Below, piece after piece: positions 7,380 to 13,796 of a DNA stretch of 15,162 nucleotides; position 1 is the first letter of the stretch; every line of letters begins with the position of its first letter. The notes under the pieces were generated by a model, which ran no database searches, was not told where the DNA came from, and was given only the letters and a program-made list of their open reading frames with translations. The translations under genes and the position numbers were made by a program. The DNA is from Thermosaccharophagus gerlachensis (GTDB lineage: Bacteria; Armatimonadota; Fervidibacteria; Fervidibacterales; Thermosaccharophagaceae), in assembly GCA_041538025.1 (NCBI GenBank), contig JBGOEV010000050.1, positions 1 to 15,162 on the forward strand, read 5' to 3'.

Positions 7380-8606
7380 TTACTTCTCACACTTTACGAG
7401 TGAGCATAATCGCCCGATTGTGATAGTTAAAGCGAATGCTATAAGCAGACTGCAACCCGAAATTGCGAAAGGAGCACTAAAGCTATGAGCGAGTGCGATT
7501 GAGCCAGAGAATGGACCGAGTATGAAACCGATGCCCTGAGCCGTTGTTGCAAAGCCAAGTGAAAGCCCTCTTTCGCCTCTCACTGCTATATCATCAACTG
7601 TTGCAAGCACTGCAGGAAATCCCATTACCCAAGCTGCACCCGTAAGCATGCCCAAGAGGAGGAGCAATGGCATTGAACTAATCCTTGGTGCAAGGGCAAA
7701 CACAACTGCACCAATGAGCAACGCTGAACGCATTACAAGCAGCCTTGGGAAAATATCCGCAAGCCGAGATAAAGGTAGCGCCATTAAGCTTAGCAGGAGC
7801 GCAATTGCAAATACGCTTACGCTTATTTGCGCGTCTGTGAGCTTGAGTATCTTATGGGCATAGATGGGCAACACAGGTATCTGCACCGCAATGGAGAATT
7901 GAGAAAGACCAAGAACGAAAGCAAGCAGAAGCATCGGCTTGTTACGGAAAAGCCGTGCCAAGCTATGTAATGTAGTCATGCTGAAGCTAAATTTATTTTT
8001 TTGCCCACTGCCTGTAAACGCAGTCCGCTGAAAAAGTAACAAGGATAGCACTATGACCGACGCCACAAGCAGGATAAGTGAAGCGAAAGCAAATACAACC
8101 TTTGATTTGCTGAAACTGTGGCGAATGAAGAAGGCACTTGAAACGCCAATAACAACGCCTACGAGATAACAAAAGTTATCAAGACCAAGAGCAGTTGCCT
8201 TGTTTTCCATTGGCATAAAATCAAGGAAGGAAGCAGTTAGTGATGTCCATATCATCGCTGCTGATAAGCCGACTATGGGATGAAGTAGCAGAAATGGGGA
8301 CCATGCTTTAACAGTGCTCATTAAAGCCGTTGTGCACGTAGCTACGCATAATCCAGCAAGCATAATCCTCAAGCGCCCATATCTATCACCGAGTGCGCCT
8401 GACGGGGCTTTAAAGATTGTCTCAACGAGTGCGAAAGCAGAGATGACAAGCCCTGCAAATATTTTCGGAGCTTTACACTCCTCAAAGTATAGTGGTAGGA
8501 TGCATATGATTGAGGCGAACGCACATTGCGTAGTTATAGCTACGGGGATGAGAACAAAAATGAGTGGTCGCTTCGTGAGCAATTCAAAAATGCTTCTTGC
8601 CCGCAT
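7380..8606 (-). CDS. major facilitator superfamily transporter
   Basis: A 408-residue protein with about twelve hydrophobic segments, the usual MFS size. The loop 2-3 signature (motif A) is clear at residues 70-80, GALGDRYGRLR, and a weaker counterpart ALPLSRLADIFPRL lies in the second half. This points to a proton-coupled transporter of the drug-efflux/DHA1-like or sugar-type branches. The substrate cannot be read from sequence. It is third in a minus-strand set with an oxidoreductase and a glycosyltransferase, so a sugar or glycoconjugate is a reasonable guess. Its ATG lies 23 bases inside the end of the glycosyltransferase gene in another frame. The only upstream match is a weak GGGGA (complement of 8617-8621), so translational coupling is likely. 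Confidence 0.9.
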   Translation of the reverse strand: MRARSIFELLTKRPLIFVLIPVAITTQCAFASIICILPLYFEECKAPKIFAGLVISAFALVETIFKAPSGALGDRYGRLRIMLAGLCVATCTTALMSTVKAWSPFLLLHPIVGLSAAMIWTSLTASFLDFMPMENKATALGLDNFCYLVGVVIGVSSAFFIRHSFSKSKVVFAFASLILLVASVIVLSLLLFQRTAFTGSGQKNKFSFSMTTLHSLARLFRNKPMLLLAFVLGLSQFSIAVQIPVLPIYAHKILKLTDAQISVSVFAIALLLSLMALPLSRLADIFPRLLVMRSALLIGAVVFALAPRISSMPLLLLLGMLTGAAWVMGFPAVLATVDDIAVRGERGLSLGFATTAQGIGFILGPFSGSIALAHSFSAPFAISGCSLLIAFALTITIGRLCSLVKCEK

Positions 8607-9285
8607 CGTCCTGCTTTCCCCTATATTTCCCGTTTAATACCCAAGCTTTGAGTAGCATCTTTCCGATGTCCCAATACATACGAGTGCGTTCTATTAGTGC
8701 TCTGTTCAAACCGAGTTTCTCTTCTTTCGTCACATGGCTTACCCCTTCAAGCATTACATGCTTGACTTTCCAGCCATGCTTGCTTGCCCACCAGTTCAAG
8801 AAGGCTTCAAGTCCGTAACCAAGTCCATTTGGGCATGGCATGCAAAGCAGTAGCTCCCTTCTTAACCCTCTTTGTCCCGATATCTCTGGTGCAATTCTAT
8901 GCGACCAGTCCGTTATCCAACGCCCTTTGCAAAACACGCCTATCGTCATGTCCACATCGTCGCAATTTATAGGTTCTACAAGCATCTCAATATGCGTTGG
9001 TAGCAATCCGATAAGATCGGCATCAAGCATAACGATAATAGGTTGCGCTATCCGTTGCACCCCAACCCAAAATGCCATTGCCTTACCCATGTTCGTAGGT
9101 AGGCGTATCACTTCAACAGCGTCTTCTCTTGCATACTTCGCAGCAACCCAATATGTCCCATCAATAGAACCATCATCAACAACTACGACTTGCTTCACCA
9201 TGCTTGAATGCAAAACAGCGTGAAGCACTCGCTCAATCCTTTCAGCCTCGTTGTATGCTGGGATAACCACCCCAACTCCTCCCAT
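8584..9285 (-). CDS. family 2 glycosyltransferase
   Basis: A 233-residue GT-A fold glycosyltransferase using a nucleotide sugar and metal ion. The N-terminal VVIPAYNEAERI (6-17), nucleotide-binding VVVDDGSIDGT (34-44), NMGKAMAFWVG (65-75) and the metal-binding DAD in VMLDADL (85-91) are all present. The length and absence of membrane segments fit the DPM1/GpgS-like group of soluble GT2 enzymes, with polyprenyl-phosphate or small-molecule acceptors; the acceptor is not determinable. ATG 9285 is chosen because GGGGAG (complement of 9294-9299) lies eight bases upstream; the longer frame would need TTG at 9315. It sits between the oxidoreductase and the MFS gene, with its 3' end overlapping the transporter. 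Confidence 0.9.
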   Translation of the reverse strand: MGGVGVVIPAYNEAERIERVLHAVLHSSMVKQVVVVDDGSIDGTYWVAAKYAREDAVEVIRLPTNMGKAMAFWVGVQRIAQPIIVMLDADLIGLLPTHIEMLVEPINCDDVDMTIGVFCKGRWITDWSHRIAPEISGQRGLRRELLLCMPCPNGLGYGLEAFLNWWASKHGWKVKHVMLEGVSHVTKEEKLGLNRALIERTRMYWDIGKMLLKAWVLNGKYRGKQDDAGKKHF

Positions 9286-9401
9286 CTTTCTCACTCCCCT
9301 ACACTGGTCTTCCAACCACTACCGTTTAGCCACTCAGCAGTTGCAACAAGCCGAAAACTGCGTGTTCTACCAACTTTGACTGCGTTGGTTCACATCCAAA
9401 A

Positions 9402-10460
9402 TCAACCGATGATAGATACAACATCAACTGCTTTACCTTGTTCAAGCGAGACATACGCAGCTTCAACGACAGCTAAGCTGATAAGCCCATCGTATCCGCT
9501 AACTGGTGGCTGTTTACTTTCAATTATTGCGCGCACAAAGTCTTCAATGAATAGTTTGCGATCGTCCCTTTCCATTCCTGTTGAGGGCACATCAACCCAC
9601 TTATATGTTGGGTAAGTGAAGCCCTCAAGCTTCGTATACAAATGCAATGGCTCTGTGAGGACGAGTGTTCCATGTGAACCATAAATCCTGTCGCCACTCC
9701 ATTGTCCCGGACCGAAAGAGCCAGCAGCACATGAGAGTGCTTCAATCAAACCTATAGCACCGTTTGTATACCGCAAAGTAGCGAACGCCACATCCTCAAC
9801 ATCAACGCCTTGAGTCGCAAGTGTTCCATACTCAGCATATACCCTTTCCACTTCAAGCCCCGTAATAAAGCGCACATAGTCAATGTTATGGATGGTGTTC
9901 ATGATAAGTATGCCTCCACCTGCTTTTTCACGGTGCATGCGCCAATCAGTTTTAGCTCTGCCAGTGTATCCACCAACCCAGTAAGATGAAGGCTTGTCAA
10001 TTATGGCTTTAATGCTCACCCCTATAACGCTACCTATAATGCCACTTGAAAGCAGTTCCTTTGCCAACTGTATGTTTGGGAAATAGCGTAATGGAAAGCA
10101 AACCGACAGCGCAACACCGTTCTTTTCGCATGCTTCAATCATTTCCTTTGCTTCCTTCACATTTAGAGCCATCGGTTTCTCAACCACAACATGCTTTTTT
10201 GCCTCAGCACACCGAATCGTCTGAGGCGCATGAAGATAATGCGGGGTGGCTATATACACTGCATCCACATCATCCCAAGAGAGCAGTTCATCAATTTCTG
10301 TCGTCCATTTTGCCTTATACCTTTCAGCCATATCCTTCGCTAACGCCTCGTTTACATCCATTGCTGCTGTCACTACAGCGCATTCGGACTTCGCTATCGC
10401 TTCCGCAGTTCTAAGAGCGATCTCACCGCAACCTATAATGCCAAAGCGTATCTTCTCCAT
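9402..10460 (-). CDS. Gfo/Idh/MocA family NAD(P)-dependent oxidoreductase
   Basis: A 352-residue two-domain dehydrogenase acting on a sugar, inositol or related polyol. The N-terminal Rossmann fold has GIIGCGEIA (7-15), and the conserved EKP with catalytic lysine is E94-K95-P96 (VVVEKPMAL). The C-terminal domain holds GGGILIMNTIHNIDYV (181-196) with the family histidine H191 and D194; the residues before this His are NTI, where DxG is common. The frame reaches GTG 10508, but ATG 10460 has a perfect GGAGGT (complement of 10468-10473) seven bases upstream and gives the normal start MEKIRFGIIG. It is first in the minus-strand set with the glycosyltransferase and MFS gene. Substrate is unknown; a sugar or UDP-sugar is plausible from context. 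Confidence 0.92.
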   Translation of the reverse strand: MEKIRFGIIGCGEIALRTAEAIAKSECAVVTAAMDVNEALAKDMAERYKAKWTTEIDELLSWDDVDAVYIATPHYLHAPQTIRCAEAKKHVVVEKPMALNVKEAKEMIEACEKNGVALSVCFPLRYFPNIQLAKELLSSGIIGSVIGVSIKAIIDKPSSYWVGGYTGRAKTDWRMHREKAGGGILIMNTIHNIDYVRFITGLEVERVYAEYGTLATQGVDVEDVAFATLRYTNGAIGLIEALSCAAGSFGPGQWSGDRIYGSHGTLVLTEPLHLYTKLEGFTYPTYKWVDVPSTGMERDDRKLFIEDFVRAIIESKQPPVSGYDGLISLAVVEAAYVSLEQGKAVDVVSIIG

Positions 10461-10467
10461 GTGGCTC

Positions 10468-10473
10468 ACCTCC
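10468..10473 (-). promoter_or_regulatory. Shine-Dalgarno of the oxidoreductase gene
   Basis: Read on the minus strand this is GGAGGT, seven bases before ATG 10460. It decides against the longer GTG start at 10508. Confidence 0.8.
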
Positions 10474-10537
10474 AACACGAAGGATTTAATGTAAACTGTA
10501 TTATGCACGCATGTTCACCGACTTGGAAAACATGATG

Positions 10538-10554
10538 CTCACCTCAATGGTGAG
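10538..10554. promoter_or_regulatory. perfect hairpin/operator-like palindrome in the divergent spacer
   Basis: CTCACC (10538-10543) and GGTGAG (10549-10554) form a perfect 6-bp inverted repeat around TCAAT. It lies midway between two divergent genes (starts 10460 minus and 10615 plus), a usual place for a regulator site. No T-run follows on either strand, so a terminator is unlikely. Confidence 0.35.
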
Positions 10555-10586
10555 ATAGGTTCTTCCCTTCTGGCATCGTGTCCTGT

Positions 10587-10592
10587 TATAAA
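10587..10592 (+). promoter_or_regulatory. possible -10 box of the unknown gene at 10615
   Basis: TATAAA, five of six to consensus, is 23 bases before the chosen ATG. No good -35 is present at 16-18 bases upstream. Weak candidate. Confidence 0.25.
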
Positions 10593-10614
10593 TGGAAATG
10601 CCGAGGTGTTCGCA

Positions 10615-12657
10615 ATGGCATCAAATAGCATTTTGCCACTAATCAACTTTTTACAGCATGCTGAAGAAGCCTCAATGGATGCACCGAGTTTGGCTACCGT
10701 AGTTGAAGAGCTTAAGAAGTTTAACAGCCCTTTGTTCTCGTTTGGGCAAACAGTGTGGTGGGATGAACCAATGAAAGTTGTGCTTCTTTTGCATATGCAC
10801 CAGCATGGTCTCCACCTGCCATTTGTCTTTTCAATACACGATGTTGATTACTTCAGCAAGCTGAGGCGTGTCTTTTTAGGTGATGAGGAGTTTTTAATTG
10901 TCTCTCGCAATGATGGAACTACAGCAAACCTGTGGGCTTCGGGATGCGAGACAGCCATCCTATTTGGTAGCGAAGCTACTCCAACAATAAGCGACTACAA
11001 CAGGTGTGGTATACCACTGGCAGAGCTCGCAAAGAACTATTCAGAGAACGCTTCTGACTTCATTGACAAGTGGACAGAAGCATGGGGTTGGAAAGCAGTT
11101 GTCCACAACTCTATACGAGGACCTGTTACTGCGTTCGTTCGCGTTGGCGATGTCATTAAAAGTATGAAGGGGCTGTTGGAGTGGGCTGTCAAAAATACCA
11201 TTACGATGATTGAAAGGTTTGCAAACACGCATTTGGAGACCGCAAACGCATTTTTAATGCTGGTTGATAGATGTGCCGAAAAGGTCGGATTGAACGCATG
11301 CTTGAGCAACTTCTATGAGGAGATTTACAAAAGCATTGTGAAAATGCTTCTTGGCTTCGTCCCAAGCCAACTTATAACGACAAATTCATTTCGCTTCTTC
11401 AACTTTAACTCAAGAACATGCATGCGCGAAAGGTTTAAGGCAGTTGACATTTTTATCTCTCCACACACAAGACAACTCGCTACCGAAGCATATGATGAAG
11501 TTGCTCCCGCAATCGGTGCATGGAGGCTGAATGAGTTTGGTCATGGAGCATTGCCGTTTGAACTTCTCTCCGAAGATTTTGGGCGTGGCACCATTTGCGT
11601 TGACGGCAACTGGCTTATCATCAGAACACCAACGAGAAGAATTGAAGCCAAGTCAAATGAACCGTTAGTGTCAAGAAAGGCACTCGCCATGCTCATTGAA
11701 GAATCTTTTGGCAGTAAGTGTGCGCTGATTGGAAAAGCATTAATAACGCCATTGATGCTCTGCAGTGAAGGCGTAATGGTGCTGAGTGAAACTGGTTCTG
11801 CATATATGGATTCAACGAAACGACTTGTAGCGAAACTTGCAGATGCAGGCATAAGGGTAAGCTTACGACCCATACTGCGGGTTTGCTATTCCACATTTGA
11901 TGCTATACGCAATAGCAACCTCAAGCTAACTCTCCCAAAGCACATCGCAAAATTTGTCGGAGAAGAGATTTTGAACGCAAGCGACTTTGCGAATGCATGG
12001 CATGGCAGTGTTAAGGAAGCAAGAAGAGTGGTTGAAAGGATGTGCGCGTCAGCCTCGCTTGACTCAACATTTGACCTGCTCAGGCTTTACGATGAACAAC
12101 CCGAGTATGAACAAGTTGACTCACTCAAATCAGAATTTGAAGACACATCTCTACAGCTACACGAACTTGGTGCCGAATTGAACGAGCTAATACAAAGGTG
12201 CAAAGCGCTTAAAAACGAGGAACGAAAACTCATTCAAAAACTCATTAGCGCTGAAAGGTATGCCAGCGAGCTCAAGCAAATGATGGCACGCATGAATGAG
12301 CATCATCTCGCTGACAAATGGGAAGCTTTAAAGGAAGAACGAATGAACACCCTTAGCAAATTGCATCAGTTGCATGATATGCTAAACAGTTTGCGCTCCG
12401 AAAGGAGGAGGTTATTCCAACGACTCCTGCAAAGGGCATACAGTGAGGGAGCTGAAAAGTTGCGACAAGCAAGAAAAGAGCAAACCATTAGGCTTCAGTT
12501 TAGAAGGTTGTCGGTCGCAAGAGAGGCTCTTTTAGCAGCTGTCGTAACATATAGCCATTTTCGCCCATGTGCATGGTGGCTGCCAGTAGTTGACCCAAGC
12601 GGCGAGTGGTGGCGTTCTGTAGGAAAGCTCGCAAAGGCGAGGTTTGAAAGATGGTAG
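10615..12657 (+). CDS. unrecognised 680-residue protein with C-terminal coiled coil
   Basis: I do not recognise this family. Residues 1-480 look globular, with short conserved-looking blocks: FSFGQTVWWDEPMK (41-54), a His-rich HMHQHGLHLPF (60-70), FSIHDVDYF (72-80), and a segment GKALITPLML...GVMVLSETGSAYMDSTKRLVAKLADAGIRVSL (373-417) that could be an alpha/beta domain. Residues about 503-640 are rich in Glu, Lys, Arg and Leu with heptad-like spacing (LHELGAELNELIQRCKAL onward), a probable long coiled coil. The end is aromatic (WWLPVVDPSGEWW, 654-666). There is no signal peptide or membrane segment, so it is probably cytosolic. ATG 10615 is chosen over GTG 10606 because GAGGTG at 10603-10608 lies six bases before it and overlaps the GTG. 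Its stop overlaps the dapF start by seven bases, so expression is probably linked to dapF. Real gene: high confidence. Function: none assigned. Confidence 0.85.
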   Translation: MASNSILPLINFLQHAEEASMDAPSLATVVEELKKFNSPLFSFGQTVWWDEPMKVVLLLHMHQHGLHLPFVFSIHDVDYFSKLRRVFLGDEEFLIVSRNDGTTANLWASGCETAILFGSEATPTISDYNRCGIPLAELAKNYSENASDFIDKWTEAWGWKAVVHNSIRGPVTAFVRVGDVIKSMKGLLEWAVKNTITMIERFANTHLETANAFLMLVDRCAEKVGLNACLSNFYEEIYKSIVKMLLGFVPSQLITTNSFRFFNFNSRTCMRERFKAVDIFISPHTRQLATEAYDEVAPAIGAWRLNEFGHGALPFELLSEDFGRGTICVDGNWLIIRTPTRRIEAKSNEPLVSRKALAMLIEESFGSKCALIGKALITPLMLCSEGVMVLSETGSAYMDSTKRLVAKLADAGIRVSLRPILRVCYSTFDAIRNSNLKLTLPKHIAKFVGEEILNASDFANAWHGSVKEARRVVERMCASASLDSTFDLLRLYDEQPEYEQVDSLKSEFEDTSLQLHELGAELNELIQRCKALKNEERKLIQKLISAERYASELKQMMARMNEHHLADKWEALKEERMNTLSKLHQLHDMLNSLRSERRRLFQRLLQRAYSEGAEKLRQARKEQTIRLQFRRLSVAREALLAAVVTYSHFRPCAWWLPVVDPSGEWWRSVGKLAKARFERW

Positions 12658-13544
12658 GAATGCGAAAAATCAAGTTCAGTAAATTCCACGCTTGCGGGAA
12701 CCATTTCATCTTGATTGAAGCAAAGGAACGAGATGAGCACGATTGGGCGAAGCTCTCAATGTCACTTTGCAGGCACAAGTTCGGTATCGGTGCTGATGGG
12801 TTGCTCATCGTCTTGTGGGATGAACGCAAGCCAAGCGAATTTGAGTTTCGGATGTTCAATCCAGATGGGACTGAGGATGGATGTGGAAATGGACTGCGTT
12901 GTGCAGCACGCTACCTTTACGAGCGAATCCTGACTAAGTATGGCTTTCAACAAAAGTTTTTCGTCGCTAAAACGATTTGGGGAAAACGCACAGTGCAAAT
13001 CATAAGCGATGATCCAAAAGAATTTTTGGTTGAAGCCGACATAGGAGTTCCCATATGGCATCCCAAAAAGATACCGCTTAATGTAGCCATGATGCCAAAA
13101 CAAACAAACCCCGCATTCCCAACGGAGCTTGTTCTAAACCTTTATGGCATACAAGTGCACTGCATCGCTGTCAACACAGGTAGCACACATGCCGTTGTAT
13201 TTTGGGATGAAGAACTTGAAGATAAGCTATGGTTGCGTTTGAACACAGCAATTGAAAAGCACCCACTATTCCCGATGCGCACGAGTATCATGTGGACAAA
13301 AGTCATTAGTAAAAACAAGGTCAGAGTGAGATGCTTTGAAAGAGGTGTTGGCGAAACGCTTTCATGTGGCACTGGAGCATGCGCTGTAGTAGCTGTAGGC
13401 ATCGCCACGAGAAGACTCGAAAGAAGTGTGGATGTGTTCTTTAGAGGAGGTCAAATGCATGTTCGCTCAGATGAGCACGGTAGATTGTATTTAAGAGGGC
13501 ATGTTGAACATCTCTTTGACGCAGTCATCCCACTACCAAAGTGA
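12651..13544 (+). CDS. dapF: diaminopimelate epimerase (DapF-type), divergent
   Basis: PLP-independent two-cysteine epimerase; DapF interconverts LL- and meso-diaminopimelate for lysine and peptidoglycan. The two catalytic cysteines are present: C78 in DGCGNGLRC (76-84) and C239 in ERGVGETLSCGTGACA (230-245). The first pocket motif is KFHACGNHF (11-19), where KMHGLGNDF is usual. The length of 297 residues is slightly long (about 275 usual). Other motifs differ: VNTGSTHAVVF (174-184) replaces the usual GNPH, and PMRTSIMWTKV (208-218) replaces the usual Asn-Val. The fold and chemistry are secure; altered substrate choice is possible. ATG 12651 has GAGGT (12639-12643) seven bases upstream and overlaps the preceding stop by seven bases. 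The CRISPR leader follows 3' of the gene. Confidence 0.85.
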   Translation: MVGMRKIKFSKFHACGNHFILIEAKERDEHDWAKLSMSLCRHKFGIGADGLLIVLWDERKPSEFEFRMFNPDGTEDGCGNGLRCAARYLYERILTKYGFQQKFFVAKTIWGKRTVQIISDDPKEFLVEADIGVPIWHPKKIPLNVAMMPKQTNPAFPTELVLNLYGIQVHCIAVNTGSTHAVVFWDEELEDKLWLRLNTAIEKHPLFPMRTSIMWTKVISKNKVRVRCFERGVGETLSCGTGACAVVAVGIATRRLERSVDVFFRGGQMHVRSDEHGRLYLRGHVEHLFDAVIPLPK

Positions 13545-13594
13545 AGCACTCAAGCTACACCGCATTGTGATTAGAAGTTTTAAACCAAGCGCGC

Positions 13595-13600
13595 TATAAT
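13595..13600 (+). promoter_or_regulatory. possible -10 box in CRISPR leader (distal)
   Basis: Perfect TATAAT; the best -35 is TTAGAA (13571-13576) with 18-base spacing, three of six matches. The last T is also the first base of the leader motif TTGCAGTCGACC, so a factor binding that motif could block or aid transcription. Confidence 0.35.
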
Positions 13601-13616
13601 TGCAGTCGACCTACCC

Positions 13617-13662
13617 AAATTCTGCACCTTGAAAACGATATAGAAATGGGGTGGCAGAATTT
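13617..13662 (+). repeat. hairpin A in CRISPR leader
   Basis: AAATTCTGC (13617-13625) pairs perfectly with GCAGAATTT (13654-13662). ACC at 13626-13628 can add three pairs with GGT at 13650-13652 past one bulged G. The loop is about 21-28 bases. Only four Ts follow the stem, so terminator function would be weak. Confidence 0.5.
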
Positions 13663-13667
13663 TCCCA

Positions 13668-13673
13668 TATAAT
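13668..13673 (+). promoter_or_regulatory. possible -10 box in CRISPR leader (proximal)
   Basis: Perfect TATAAT about 123 bases before the first repeat, immediately 3' of hairpin A. The -35 position holds G-rich sequence with little match to consensus. Candidate for array transcription. Confidence 0.35.
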
Positions 13674-13694
13674 GCATGGTTTCTTCCCCTCACA

Positions 13695-13743
13695 TTGCAG
13701 TCGACCCCCTAAGGGATTTAGGGCAACCGAAGGTCGACTGCAA
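13695..13743 (+). repeat. hairpin B in CRISPR leader: nested stems
   Basis: TTGCAGTCGACC (13695-13706) pairs with GGTCGACTGCAA (13732-13743) over 12 perfect base pairs. Directly inside, CCCTAA (13707-13712) pairs with TTAGGG (13718-13723) around GGGAT, leaving CAACCGAA unpaired on the 3' side. No T-run follows on either strand, so this is not a standard intrinsic terminator. Confidence 0.75.
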
Positions 13744-13778
13744 CCACATCAAAAACATCACTCATAACTTATAACTTC

Positions 13779-13787
13779 TCCCACTAT
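13779..13787 (+). promoter_or_regulatory. leader complement of repeat 1
   Basis: TCCCACTAT is the exact reverse complement of ATAGTGGGA at 13811-13819 inside the first repeat. In the transcript the two could form a 9-bp stem with a 23-base loop that spans the leader-repeat junction. Confidence 0.5.
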
Positions 13788-13796
13788 CATGCTTGG

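Larger units (their letters stand above)
13600..13743. repeat. element bounded by 13-bp inverted repeats
   Basis: TTGCAGTCGACCT at 13600-13612 and its exact reverse complement AGGTCGACTGCAA at 13731-13743 bound a 144-base stretch. A second direct copy of the first 12 bases lies inside at 13695-13706. No transposase frame and no clear target duplication are present, so a MITE-like origin is only one possibility; a structured part of the leader is another. Confidence 0.55.
13545..13796 (+). promoter_or_regulatory. CRISPR leader region
   Basis: This 252-base non-coding stretch lies between dapF and the first repeat. It is placed on the leader side because the repeat has its ATTGAAAT end pointing away from it, the usual orientation when transcription runs rightward. 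It holds two perfect TATAAT hexamers (13595-13600, 13668-13673), both with weak -35 regions, three copies of TTGCAGTCGACC, two hairpins, an ATAACTTATAACTT tandem at 13764-13777, and a 9-base complement of the first repeat at 13779-13787. No open frame is supported. Confidence 0.7.

Noticed and set aside
9390..9404. Two in-frame TGA codons after the oxidoreductase, suggesting TGA recoding
   Set aside because: TGA ends lepB, the glycosyltransferase and dapF at sensible places, and Trp is encoded by TGG.
13695..13743. Leader hairpin B as a rho-independent terminator of dapF
   Set aside because: No T-run follows the stem on either strand.
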